DNA of 27,783 nt from an uncultured Eisenbergiella sp. GTDB lineage: Bacteria; Bacillota; Clostridia; Lachnospirales; Lachnospiraceae. Each line of letters opens with the position of its first letter. Position 1 is the stretch's first letter. Below, piece by piece: positions 1-7,679 of the stretch. The DNA lies in the NCBI GenBank assembly GCA_910585455.1, contig CAJUEL010000055.1, forward strand, positions 1-27,783. Direction: 5' to 3'. The notes below the pieces were generated by a model. The model had not been told where the DNA came from. It did no database searches and saw only the letters and a list, made by a program, of their open reading frames with translations. The translations under genes and the position numbers were made by a program.

Positions 1-31
1 TACAAAGAATACTTGATTTATAAGCATTTTA

Positions 32-79
32 TCATGACCAGCATATCCTGCCGTGGCAACAAAAAAGCACTCGTATCAT
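32..79 (-). pseudogene. Remnant of a low-molecular-weight protein tyrosine phosphatase (5' end)
   Basis: An ATG behind a good AGGAG site (7-base spacing) reads MIRVLFCCHGRICWS and then stops. Intact LMW phosphatases begin almost identically, with the P-loop C-X5-R-S following a beta strand of the type VLFVCHGNICRS. Here the P-loop arginine is replaced by Trp and a stop follows at once. The nucleotide run differs from a plausible functional version by only a few substitutions, so this looks like recent decay rather than chance. The rest of the gene would lie beyond the left edge of the window and no continuing frame is visible. The resemblance covers only 15 residues. Confidence 0.45.
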
Positions 80-237
80 ATAAAAACTCCTCTCATAAAA
101 CCAAAAATACTGTGAATAAAATCTTCTCTATTCCTAAAAATAAATCTCCTTCAACAACTCCACTCCTTGTTCCCTGTCGAACGGCAAACCCATCTGTAAC
201 TTATCGGCGATTCTTTTAAACGATGATTTCTATAAAT

Positions 238-378
238 TTATGATATCTGGCCGAAAAAATATAGTGATGTTTCCCCATTTAACTGCCTGTGCAATTCCAC
301 ATAATCATTTCTATCCTCATCAGCTATAGCACATATTGTAAATTCACTATCTTTAGTAAATATTTCCCGGTTCGTCAC
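238..378 (-). pseudogene. N-terminal fragment of a GNAT-type acetyltransferase
   Basis: A GTG start with a strong AAGGAGG site 5 bases upstream opens a 46-residue frame (start MTNREIFTKDSEFTICAI) that ends at TAA. The segment DEDRNDYVELHRQLNGE resembles the first helices of clostridial GNAT acetyltransferases, but the acetyl-CoA-binding core is absent. Downstream on the same strand (134-237) another short open stretch ends with GVELLKEIYF and a stop. It may be more debris, but I cannot assign it. With the phosphatase remnant at 32-79 this marks a decayed region. The assignment rests on a weak N-terminal resemblance. Bases 379-600 hold no gene that I can see. Confidence 0.35.
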
Positions 379-600
379 TCAAACCTCCTTCTTATCTGTA
401 GATCCAAAGACATTGCAAACAAATAATTTATTTTAATCTACATCCTTGTCTTTAAACGCAATATAATTTTGATTTTTCAGGTTTACTCACAAATCAGGCA
501 TAATCCTTTTTCTAAATACATTTTACTTCACAAATCACCAATGTACAACAAAAACTGATTAAAATGCGAACACTCTGATTAATGGTCATAACAACATACG

Positions 601-637
601 CAAAAAGGACTGCTTCCCATATACCTCGCAGCCCTTT
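601..637 (-). terminator. Rho-independent terminator after the Fic remnant
   Basis: Read on the minus strand, AAAGGGCTGC and GCAGTCCTTT form a 10-bp stem with one G-U pair and a 14-base loop, running into a T-rich tail. It lies 45 bases downstream of the stop of the 682-1014 frame, so it probably terminated that transcript. Confidence 0.6.
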
Positions 638-681
638 CACATTTTAGAAACTAATATTCTATTTACTCTCTTTGGATAACA

Positions 682-1014
682 TCAAACACACATTTTCTTC
701 TGAAGCAGTTTCATGATTCTCTCTGCCCCTTTCTTTGTATCTGCAATAATTTCCTCCGGTGTCATCTTGATATGGCGCAGGGAATTATATTGATATAGAT
801 CCCGGTGGAGCTGCAAAATATAAGAGGAACAAATCGGGATATATTCATAGCTCTCATGGATTGTATTTAAAACATCCCGATACCCCATAATTTCTTCCTC
901 ATCTCTATTCTTAGGTGTTGTCTTTTCCATAACAAGCTGTTGAAGCCTGGTGCTTGTCGTGACAATGCCTTCAATCTTATTGGAAGCCTCCGTACTTTGT
1001 ATTTTTGCTATCAA
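682..1014 (-). pseudogene. Truncated Fic-family protein (N-terminal inhibitory segment only)
   Basis: The 110-residue frame contains ASNKIEGIVTT, which fits the Fic inhibitory motif (S/T)xxxE(G/N), followed by a helix such as EEEIMGYRDVLNTIHESYEY that is typical of the region before the Fic core. The catalytic motif HPFx(D/E)GN(G/K)R is missing. After LQLHRDLYQY the sequence jumps to a short helical tail (MTPEEIIADTKKGAERIMKLL). The 5' end is also abrupt: the first possible start is a TTG without a clear ribosome site, although family members carry about 80 more residues upstream. I read this as a gene with an internal deletion and a lost 5' end. It cannot be an active AMP transferase. A retained regulatory or antitoxin role is possible but unsupported. 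Confidence 0.7.
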
Positions 1015-1021
1015 ATCCGCA

Positions 1022-1142
1022 TTCGCCTAATTCCTTTCTTTTCGCCTAATTACACCCCCCTCTTTAGGCAATAATCAATATTTTGCCCAGAATTCGCCTG
1101 TTCCATTCTGGAATTATGCGAAAGTTTAAGTGTCAGGCGATT
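1022..1142. repeat. Cluster of TTCGCCTAATT-type boxes upstream of the Fic remnant
   Basis: TTCGCCTAATT occurs at 1022-1032 and 1041-1051, exactly 19 bp apart. A variant (ATTCGCCTG) lies at 1092-1100, and inverted partial copies lie at 1063-1070 (TTTAGGCA) and 1134-1142 (CAGGCGATT). The spacing of about two helical turns suggests an operator array for the Fic locus. The rest of 1015-1267 holds no gene that I can support. A 22-codon frame with a GGAGG site near 1130-1195 on the minus strand looks like chance. Confidence 0.45.
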
Positions 1143-1267
1143 TCAATATCCAAAAATACCATAACCTGATATATCTTGTTCCCCAAACAATCATCTCCTC
1201 CCAGGCCTGTCACAGGAAATGATTCCTTACCCGAAAAGCGTGAGTTTCCCGATTCCCAGCATATGGT

Positions 1268-2134
1268 TCAGGCCCGGATTGCCATTGCCAATGTACCGGC
1301 TACCATCAGGCAAAGGCCCAGAAAGGCTCTTTTATCAATTTTTTCCTTAAATACCAGCCACGAAAATATGACCGTCACGACAATGCTCAGCTTATCAACA
1401 GGCACCACCACGCTGACAATGCCGTTCTGAATCGCATAGTAATAGCACAGCCATGATCCCCCCGTCGCAAGTCCTGAAAGAGCTATAAAGGCAAGCTCTC
1501 TTCTGTCAATTCCCTGAATCTGCTTTTGCTTTCCCTTCATAAAAACAATCAGCCATGCCATGATGAGCACAACGCCTGTGCGGATCGCCGTTCCGAGATT
1601 GGATTCCACGCCCTCTATCCCGATCCTGGCCAGAATGGCTGTCAGAGAGGCAAACACGGCAGACAGGACCGCATACACAAGCCACTTTCTCTTCGTTTCC
1701 TTCTTCTCCTCCTGCCTTCTCTCTACCATCAGGAAGATACCCGCCCCCAGAATTGCCGTTCCCGTCAGTTTCACAGCCAAATGCTCCGTTTCATGGAAGA
1801 GAAGGATTGCAAGCAGGACTGACAGAATTGTGCTTGATTTATCAATCGGTACCACCTTATTGACATCGCCCATGGACAATGCCTTAAAATAGCAGATCCA
1901 TGACGCTCCTGTCGCCAATCCTGACAAAATCAGAAATACCAACGCTTTTGCACTGATATCCGTTATGGTTTTCGCAGAACCGGCTACAAAAACCATAATC
2001 CATGAAAAGATCAATACGACAACCGTCCGCAGAGCCGTAGCGATATCAGAATCGGTTTTCCGAATGCCGCATTTTGCTAAAATGGAAGTTATTCCGGCAA
2101 ATAACGCCGAACCAAATGCAAATACAATCCACAT
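1268..2134 (-). CDS. EamA-family (DMT superfamily) transporter
   Basis: This 288-residue protein consists almost entirely of hydrophobic helices. Its two homologous halves each open with a similar pattern: FAGITSILAKCGI then SDIATALRT in the first, and FASLTAILARIGI then SNLGTAIRT in the second. That is the duplicated 5+5 helix EamA architecture of drug/metabolite exporters. SGLATG(A/G)SW appears once per half. The ATG at 2134 was chosen because GAGGAAA stands 8 bases upstream and the following residues (MWIVFAFGSALF) form the first helix. It is the third gene of the operon with the histidine kinase and the substrate-binding protein, starting 73 bases after the latter. The substrate is unknown. 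Confidence 0.9.
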   Translation of the reverse strand: MWIVFAFGSALFAGITSILAKCGIRKTDSDIATALRTVVVLIFSWIMVFVAGSAKTITDISAKALVFLILSGLATGASWICYFKALSMGDVNKVVPIDKSSTILSVLLAILLFHETEHLAVKLTGTAILGAGIFLMVERRQEEKKETKRKWLVYAVLSAVFASLTAILARIGIEGVESNLGTAIRTGVVLIMAWLIVFMKGKQKQIQGIDRRELAFIALSGLATGGSWLCYYYAIQNGIVSVVVPVDKLSIVVTVIFSWLVFKEKIDKRAFLGLCLMVAGTLAMAIRA

Positions 2135-2207
2135 ATTATTTTTCCTCACACAGGCAAACGAAAAGCATCTATTGCAGGATCGCATCCGGTTGCCGCTGCC
2201 GGTCAGA

Positions 2208-3512
2208 TCACGGAAGCGACTCCTCCTGTAATTTGTCAAATTCCGCCATGCATTCCTCCACCGATGCGCCCTCCAGCAGCTTACGCACGATCAGGCAGGT
2301 ATTTCCCCACTGCTCCACCTTCATGCCCGCATTGCTGGCAAGCACATAGGTGCCGCCGTTTACGAGATCATTCAGCGGTTTTAATGCTTCAATGCAGTCT
2401 ACCTCCAAATTTTGAGAGGGCGATATCACCTGATTGGTTTCCGCATATACCTGCAGCGCTTCGTCAGAAAGAATCACCTCTAAAACCTCCCGGGCTTCCT
2501 GCTGCCGCTCAGAGCTTTCCAAAACCGATATGCCTGTCACAGACACGACGGGCATCTGCCCCCGTTCACTTGGAAAACCGATAATCTGCAGGTTAAAATC
2601 CGGATTTCCATAAGCCGTCTCGGCATTTGCCGCTCCCCAATAGGCCATGACGATCGGGGTCTTCTGCGCCAGGAAATCCGGTCCCTCCCCTTCGATCGCT
2701 TCATATGTATAGGCGGTTTCGGCATCGATATATCCCAGATCGATCATCTCTTTCAAGTATGTAAAGCCCTTACGCATATAATCGCTGTATTTACGCGTGC
2801 CGCTGTTAAGCGCCTCGATTTCCGCTTCCGTGTTTCCTCCGTTATAAAGGTCGGCATATGCCTGGGCGAAAACAAAGGTCTCCAGCCACCACCGGTTTGC
2901 CCCGACCGGCGTCTCGATGCCGTTTTCCTTGAATACTTTGCAGCATTCCAGAAACTCTTCCGGTGTATCCGGCAGCGCAAGGCTATAACAGTCAAACATA
3001 TCCTTATTGACGAACAGTCCATAAACCACCACTTCCTGCGGTATCCCAACCAGCTTTCCATTTACCGTATTCGCTGTTTTGACCACATCCCGCAGATTTT
3101 TTACACAAGCAAGATCGGACAGATCCGCCAGTCTTCCCTCCTCGCCCATTTTCTGAAGAACATCCGGATTCAACAGATAAAGATCATCCATATCGCTCCG
3201 TATCCGGTCGAGCGCCACGTCATCATAGGACTTTTCCTGATAGTCCACAGCCGTATAAGTGTTATATTCCACCACCACGTTCAGTTGCTCCTCAGCCATG
3301 ATAATCGTCTTATCAAAGGCCGTCCTGGCGGCATTTTCCACATCCGGCTTTGACCGCTCCATAGGTGCGAACAGGGTAATTTCCACTCTGTCTTCCTCTT
3401 CATTGCGAATCAGATTCTCACCGTCCGTGCCGCTCTGCCCACAGGCGCCTGTCGCAAGGACCAGCGCTCCGGCCGTCAAAATTGCCGCCGTTTTTTTCAA
3501 TATTCCTTTCAT
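2208..3512 (-). CDS. Extracellular solute-binding lipoprotein (ABC family 1 type)
   Basis: The 434-residue protein starts with a lysine-rich lipoprotein signal peptide (MKGILKKTAAILTAGALVLA) whose lipobox ends TGAC, putting the lipidated Cys at residue 24. The mature part has family 1 (sugar-type) substrate-binding features: DDLYLLNPDVLQKMGEEGRL, a hinge region VVVYGLFVNKDMFD, and the ADL/GGN and MAYWGAANA segments. The ATG at 3512 has GAGAGGGAG just upstream. No permease or ATPase gene adjoins it. Its partners are the hybrid histidine kinase immediately upstream (65-bp gap) and an EamA transporter downstream. It may therefore deliver a ligand to the kinase's outside domain rather than feed an importer. 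That role is inferred from context. Confidence 0.88.
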   Translation of the reverse strand: MKGILKKTAAILTAGALVLATGACGQSGTDGENLIRNEEEDRVEITLFAPMERSKPDVENAARTAFDKTIIMAEEQLNVVVEYNTYTAVDYQEKSYDDVALDRIRSDMDDLYLLNPDVLQKMGEEGRLADLSDLACVKNLRDVVKTANTVNGKLVGIPQEVVVYGLFVNKDMFDCYSLALPDTPEEFLECCKVFKENGIETPVGANRWWLETFVFAQAYADLYNGGNTEAEIEALNSGTRKYSDYMRKGFTYLKEMIDLGYIDAETAYTYEAIEGEGPDFLAQKTPIVMAYWGAANAETAYGNPDFNLQIIGFPSERGQMPVVSVTGISVLESSERQQEAREVLEVILSDEALQVYAETNQVISPSQNLEVDCIEALKPLNDLVNGGTYVLASNAGMKVEQWGNTCLIVRKLLEGASVEECMAEFDKLQEESLP

Positions 3513-3577
3513 ATTCCGCTCCCTCTCATCGTTGCCATTCACGGTCTGGCCGGCCGCTCATGCCAATGAACCTTTCA

Positions 3578-5794
3578 TCATTTCAAATACTGATTTATCG
3601 TCCTCTTTAGCAGCTCCATATCGATCGGCTTTGCCACATGGGCGTTCATCCCCGCATCCATGGCGTCCTTCACGTCTTCCGCAAACGCGTTTGCCGTCAT
3701 CGCAATAATCGGAATCGTACCGGCATCCTCCCGCTCCATTGCCCGGATTGTCCTCGAAGCCTCATAGCCATTCATCACCGGCATCTGAACATCCATCAGA
3801 ATCGCGTCAAAGCTTCCCGGCGGCGCCTGCTCAAAGCGCGTTGCCGCCAGCCTGCCATTTTCCATAATCTCGCAGGTAGCCCCTTCTATCAGCAAAAGCT
3901 CTGACAAAATCTCGGCATTAATCTCATTATCCTCCGCCACAAGAAAATGGCGTCCCCGAAGGCATTCTGCCTCTGCCTTTTGGGCAGCAGGAGTCCGCGC
4001 ATCGCCTTCCGCTTTCCCGGAGGGCTCCTCCGCTTTGGTTTCCGGAATGCGAAGCTCCAGTTCCACAACAAACCGGCTTCCTTCCCCTTCTTTGCTGAAA
4101 ACCTCTATGGTTCCTCCCATCAGCTCCACGATATTCTTCGTGATCGCCATGCCCAGACCCGTTCCCTGCACCTTGTTCGTCGTGCTGTTTTCCGCCCTGG
4201 TGAACGCCTCAAAAATAGTCTTCAGATATTCCGGCGTCATTCCATAACCGTTATCCTCCACCTCAATCCGGAAATGCTCATATTGGCTGGAATGCTGCCT
4301 CAGCCCGCTGATGCGAAGCTGGATGCTGCCGCCCTCCTGCGTATATTTCACAGCGTTGGAAAGAAGATTGAGCAGAATCTGCCCAAGCCTCGTCTCATCC
4401 CCCAAAAGCCGCGTATGACGGATTCCCGTAACGGCAATCTCAAAGCTCTGATTTTTCGCCTTCGCGGCCGGACGAATGATCGCGTCAATGGAGGAAACCA
4501 TGTCGTCAAGCGAAAACTCCCCGATCGTAAGCGCCGCCTTTCCGCTCTCAATCTTGGAAATATCCAAAACATCATTGATCAGCCCCAGCAAATGCTGCCC
4601 GGAAGCGGTGATTTTCCTGGTGTATTCCCGCACGCGCTCCGGATTGTCCGCGTCCTTTTCCAGCAGAGTGGTAAACCCCAGTATGGCGTTCATCGGCGTG
4701 CGGATATCATGGGACATGTTTGAAAGAAACATGGTTTTGGAGTTATTTGCGATCTGCGCCGTCTGCAGAGCTTCCTGCAGCTGCCGGTTATGAAGCTCTC
4801 TCTCCTGCTCCTGATCCTTGCGGATTTTATCATGCTGCCTTTCAAAAAACAAATAGAGGCAGCAGCAGGCCGTAAATGCCGTCAGCATGACAAAAACAAC
4901 GATCAATATGTTCTGGTTTACCGCGTTGCCTTCCCGCTGTATCGCCTGAACCGGCACATATCCGATCAGATATACCGCCCCTTCATTGACAGACCACATA
5001 TAAATCAGGGAAGCTTCATTCTGGATATCGTGATAGAACATAACGTCTTTTCCGTTTTTTATATTCTCTGCCACGTTTTCCTGGATATCTGTCTCGAGAA
5101 TCTTGTTGGCATAATAAAAGTCATCCAGACTCATATGCCCTGCATCACGTTCTCCGATCCCTTTCGGCTTTAGCACCAGTCTTTCGCTGGCGGCATCCAT
5201 GAGATAGAGCTTCGCGTCCCTGTTATAAAAGCTGCCGGGAAACATATCATCAACGGAATCATAAATATACTCTATATATAATGAGGCAATCTCTTTGCCC
5301 TCTCTTATCACCGGACACCTGATCGTATACGCCCAGGTGCCCATACTGTTGATATAGGACCCGGAAAGCGGCAATCCGTCCACAGTCTTCCCCGCTGAAA
5401 AATCCAGCTCCTCCTCTGCAAACGCTTCACCCGTATTGGAAATCCCCACCGTCTCGCCGGACAATATTAATGACAGCTTTACCATGGTATCGTTTCTGTC
5501 ATAAGATAAGACAAAATCCTCCGGTTTTGCCGCATTTGCGATCTCCTTCGCAATCATTTTCTGGAATTGTGCCTCCCGCTTTAAGATGGCATCTATCGAA
5601 TTACTGATCAGATCCAGACTTTCACTTAAATTACCTATTGCCGATTCGGACATCTCTATCGTGATCTTTCGCGAAATAAAAAAAACAACTGCTCCCAAAA
5701 TACAAAAAACAAGTATAAAGGGAGCAATCAGTATCTGCTTTTTATGTAATATGCGTCTTTTTTTCTTTTCCATATACAAATACCCAGAAAGCAT
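3578..5794 (-). CDS. Membrane hybrid sensor histidine kinase with C-terminal receiver
   Basis: The protein has 738 residues in this order: TM1 (about 21-40), an extracytoplasmic sensor (41-290, Cache-like by position and size), TM2 (about 294-317), a short coiled coil (322-350), HisKA with the H-box NMSHDIRTPMNAILGF (His362), then HATPase_c. HATPase_c has N-box LLNLLSNAVKYT, G1 EDNGYGM and G2 GTGLGMA. A receiver domain follows, with acidic pair E621/D622, phospho-acceptor D668 in LMDVQMPVMNGYEA and Lys722 in AKPID. No separate response regulator or HPt gene is adjacent. The start is uncertain: ATG 5794 and in-frame ATG 5773 both lack a strong ribosome site. The gene heads an operon with the solute-binding protein and EamA transporter. 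Confidence 0.93.
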   Translation of the reverse strand: MLSGYLYMEKKKRRILHKKQILIAPFILVFCILGAVVFFISRKITIEMSESAIGNLSESLDLISNSIDAILKREAQFQKMIAKEIANAAKPEDFVLSYDRNDTMVKLSLILSGETVGISNTGEAFAEEELDFSAGKTVDGLPLSGSYINSMGTWAYTIRCPVIREGKEIASLYIEYIYDSVDDMFPGSFYNRDAKLYLMDAASERLVLKPKGIGERDAGHMSLDDFYYANKILETDIQENVAENIKNGKDVMFYHDIQNEASLIYMWSVNEGAVYLIGYVPVQAIQREGNAVNQNILIVVFVMLTAFTACCCLYLFFERQHDKIRKDQEQERELHNRQLQEALQTAQIANNSKTMFLSNMSHDIRTPMNAILGFTTLLEKDADNPERVREYTRKITASGQHLLGLINDVLDISKIESGKAALTIGEFSLDDMVSSIDAIIRPAAKAKNQSFEIAVTGIRHTRLLGDETRLGQILLNLLSNAVKYTQEGGSIQLRISGLRQHSSQYEHFRIEVEDNGYGMTPEYLKTIFEAFTRAENSTTNKVQGTGLGMAITKNIVELMGGTIEVFSKEGEGSRFVVELELRIPETKAEEPSGKAEGDARTPAAQKAEAECLRGRHFLVAEDNEINAEILSELLLIEGATCEIMENGRLAATRFEQAPPGSFDAILMDVQMPVMNGYEASRTIRAMEREDAGTIPIIAMTANAFAEDVKDAMDAGMNAHVAKPIDMELLKRTINQYLK

Positions 5795-5829
5795 TGCTTC
5801 ATGACTGAAAAACCGATCCCTACGATATC

Positions 5830-5858
5830 ATTATAGCATCACCGGATCACAAAGTCAA
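5830..5858 (-). promoter_or_regulatory. Sigma-A promoter of the kinase operon
   Basis: On the minus strand TTGACT (5853-5858) and TATAAT (5830-5835) are separated by exactly 17 bases. This near-consensus promoter points at the histidine kinase start about 40 bases downstream. Confidence 0.8.
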
Positions 5859-5931
5859 AACATATCAAACCTTTCCCGCTCTCTGCATATTCCATATTTT
5901 TATCAAAGACAACTTTTTAATCTGCGCTTTA

Positions 5932-6480
5932 TCAATGAATCGATTTTCCCAGCTGCAGGGCCTCTTCCAGCTCCGGGCGGCCTTTGATATCCCCGATTCC
6001 CATCACACCGCCGCACAAAACCTTTCCCAGACTTTTCCAGCCAAGATGCTTTTCCAGCCGGTCATACCAATACAGGCTTTCCTCAAACCCATGCCCTTCC
6101 GCCGCCATCAGCAGGATGCTCTCCTTTTTGGGATTTCTGTAATCCGGATCGCATTCCGCCACCGCAAACAGGCGGTCAAATGCCGTTTTCAGCTGTCCGC
6201 TTATCGTCCAATAATAAAGCGGCGTTGCCAGCACCACGATATCCGCCTCCTTATAGACCGGATATATTTTCTCCATATCGTCCTTTTGCACGCAGGGACT
6301 GTCGGGATTTTTGCCGCCGCCAAAGCATCCCTTACAGCCGTTGATGCGCATGCCGTCCAAAAAGAATTCCGTCACAGTGTTCCCGGCGCTTTCCGCTCCC
6401 TTTATAAATTCCCGGATCAATTCTGCGGTATTTCCGTTTTTACGGGGACTTCCGTTCAAAACAATAATTTTTTTGCCCAT
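5932..6480 (-). CDS. Flavodoxin-family NAD(P)H-dependent oxidoreductase, copy 1
   Basis: This 182-residue protein has the flavodoxin-like fold of NADPH-dependent FMN reductases. The phosphate-binding loop is GSPRKNGNT right after the first beta strand. A Cys-rich segment (INGCKGCFGGG) follows, and then TPLYYWTISGQLKTAFDR, the second FMN-contact region. The ATG at 6480 has AAAGGAG at good spacing; an in-frame ATG 18 bases upstream lacks this. It is the second gene of a two-gene operon, 21 bases after the start-proximal paralogue, divergent from an HxlR regulator. It probably reduces quinones, nitro compounds or metals, but its substrate cannot be told from the sequence. Confidence 0.88.
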   Translation of the reverse strand: MGKKIIVLNGSPRKNGNTAELIREFIKGAESAGNTVTEFFLDGMRINGCKGCFGGGKNPDSPCVQKDDMEKIYPVYKEADIVVLATPLYYWTISGQLKTAFDRLFAVAECDPDYRNPKKESILLMAAEGHGFEESLYWYDRLEKHLGWKSLGKVLCGGVMGIGDIKGRPELEEALQLGKSIH

Positions 6481-6501
6481 TTGCCGCTCCTTTGTCACAT
6501 G

Positions 6502-7047
6502 TTAAAATTTATCCGCCAGCGCTGCCGCCTGCTGACAGCCATCCGTCTTTTCAATATCACCGACATTTAAAACGCCCGGAACGAGCACCTCGCCCACCAT
6601 TTTCCATTTCAGCAACGCGGCCGAACGCTCCACCGGAACGCGCACGCCATCCATAACGGACATATCATCCTCTTCACAGCAGGTGATCAGCGCGCACTCC
6701 TTCCCCGCCACATCCTTACCAGCAACGCAGAAGGAAAAGAGTCTGTCAATCACGCCCTTGACCTGCGCCGGTATGGAATACCAGTAAACGGGCATCGTAA
6801 ATACTACCGCATCCGCGTCCAGGATGTCCGGTGCAATGGTGTTAAAATCATCGTCAAACGAGCATGCCTTTCCGGTCTTAAAGCAGGTTTCGCAGGCACG
6901 ACAGCCGCCCACCTTTTTCATGGCCGCATCAAAGCGGATCACCCTGTGCCCTTTCTCCTGCGCCGCTTTGATAAAAGCTTCCGTCATGGCAAAGCTGTTT
7001 CCGTTTTTCCTCGGGCTTCCTGTAATTACCACAATTTTTTTACTCAT
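6502..7047 (-). CDS. Flavodoxin-family NAD(P)H-dependent oxidoreductase, copy 2
   Basis: This 181-residue paralogue of the next gene has the FMN loop GSPRKNGNSF, a Cys-pair segment (GGCRACETCFKTGKAC) and MPVYWYSIPAQVKGVIDRLF. The start has AAGGAG upstream. The ribosome site abuts a 30-bp palindrome (7064-7093), so a hairpin would form at the very edge of the translation start. The gene is divergent from the HxlR regulator at 7222, which is the usual arrangement for HxlR-controlled oxidoreductases. The four Cys near residues 50-64 could be redox active or bind metal; this is inference. Confidence 0.88.
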   Translation of the reverse strand: MSKKIVVITGSPRKNGNSFAMTEAFIKAAQEKGHRVIRFDAAMKKVGGCRACETCFKTGKACSFDDDFNTIAPDILDADAVVFTMPVYWYSIPAQVKGVIDRLFSFCVAGKDVAGKECALITCCEEDDMSVMDGVRVPVERSAALLKWKMVGEVLVPGVLNVGDIEKTDGCQQAAALADKF

Positions 7048-7063
7048 CCTGTTCTCACTCCTT

Positions 7064-7093
7064 ATAACAGTTCAGCCAAGTCTGAACTGTTAT
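7064..7093. repeat. Dispersed palindrome, copy A
   Basis: Twelve-bp perfect arms (7064-7075 and 7082-7093) surround a 6-base loop. The half-site ATAACAGTTCAG belongs to the palindrome family found at several gene borders in this window. It lies in the 5' leader of the flavodoxin operon, touching its ribosome binding site. Confidence 0.85.
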
Positions 7094-7117
7094 CCGCTCC
7101 TTTCTTTTTATTTTTGG

Positions 7118-7146
7118 TTGACTTGCTTGACAGTCTGTATTATGAT
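7118..7146 (+). promoter_or_regulatory. Promoter of the HxlR regulator gene
   Basis: TTGACT (7118-7123) and TATGAT (7141-7146) are separated by 17 bases and point at the HxlR gene, giving a leader of about 70 bases. Confidence 0.65.
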
Positions 7147-7170
7147 AATAGCATAAACTGGATAGATTAC

Positions 7171-7197
7171 AAGTACGCACATTCAAGTGCGATACTT
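7171..7197. promoter_or_regulatory. Inverted repeat, candidate HxlR operator
   Basis: AAGTACGCAC and GTGCGATACTT are inverted copies except for one inserted A, separated by 6 bases. The repeat lies between the promoter and the start of the HxlR gene in the divergent region, the usual place for an autoregulatory site. No binding data can be drawn from sequence alone. Confidence 0.4.
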
Positions 7198-7221
7198 ACT
7201 AAAAGGAAAGTGTATGTCAAA

Positions 7222-7554
7222 ATGAAAAAACGCTGCATATCACAGGAATGTCTGAACGACACGGGGTTTTGCTATACCCTATCCCTGATCAACGGGAAAT
7301 ACAAAATGACGATCCTCTACACCCTGATGGAGTTCGGGATTGTCCGTTTTAATGAAATGAAGCGCTATATCGGCAATATCTCCTACAAGACCCTGAGCGC
7401 TACATTGAAGGAGCTGGAAGCGGACCGGCTGATTCACCGGGAAGAATATCCACAGATCCCGCCCAAGGTGGAGTACAGCCTCACAGAGCGGGGGAAATCC
7501 CTGATGCCCATTCTGGACGGAATGTGCGAATGGGGCGACCGAAACAGATTATGA
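7222..7554 (+). CDS. HxlR-family winged-helix regulator
   Basis: The 110-residue protein has the HxlR winged-helix pattern: NGKYKMTILYTLMEFGIVRF, then NEMKRYIGNISYKTLSATLKEL (recognition region), then HREEYPQIPPKVEYSLTERG (wing). The ATG at 7222 was chosen because AAGGAAAG lies about 11 bases upstream; a GTG four codons earlier is too close to it. Cysteines at positions 5, 10 and 17 precede the first helix. Some HxlR proteins (the YodB and HypR types of Bacillus) use N-terminal cysteines to sense quinones, diamide or hypochlorite. With two flavin reductases transcribed divergently, a redox or electrophile sensor is a reasonable inference. Confidence 0.9.
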   Translation: MKKRCISQECLNDTGFCYTLSLINGKYKMTILYTLMEFGIVRFNEMKRYIGNISYKTLSATLKELEADRLIHREEYPQIPPKVEYSLTERGKSLMPILDGMCEWGDRNRL

Positions 7555-7562
7555 TCGTATTC

Positions 7563-7592
7563 GTATCAGCTCAGACAAGTCGGAGCTGATAC
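7563..7592. repeat. Dispersed palindrome, copy B
   Basis: A 30-bp element with half-site GTATCAGCTC, 10-bp perfect outer arms and a further 3-bp inner match. It starts 8 bases after the HxlR stop codon and could act as a 3'-end hairpin. It belongs to the same family as the copies at 7064, 8534 and 17423. Confidence 0.8.
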
Positions 7593-7614
7593 TGCAGCCA
7601 CCACGTTCTTACAC

Positions 7615-7654
7615 GGTCTGTGCGATAAACGCGCAGACCTGCCTGAACTGTTAC
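7615..7654. repeat. Hairpin plus half palindrome between HxlR and isomerase genes
   Basis: GGTCTGTGCG (7615-7624) and CGCGCAGACC (7630-7639) pair over 10 bp with one wobble around a 5-base loop. Directly after, CCTGAACTGTTAC (7642-7654) matches the right half of the dispersed palindrome family without its left half. It looks like a rearranged copy. Confidence 0.5.
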
Positions 7655-7679
7655 ATGTATTCCTGAGGAGGAAAAGAAT

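Noticed and set aside
6946..7221. Long N-terminal extension of the HxlR frame
   Set aside because: It runs antisense into the flavodoxin gene and across the promoter. The ribosome site and family start support 7222.
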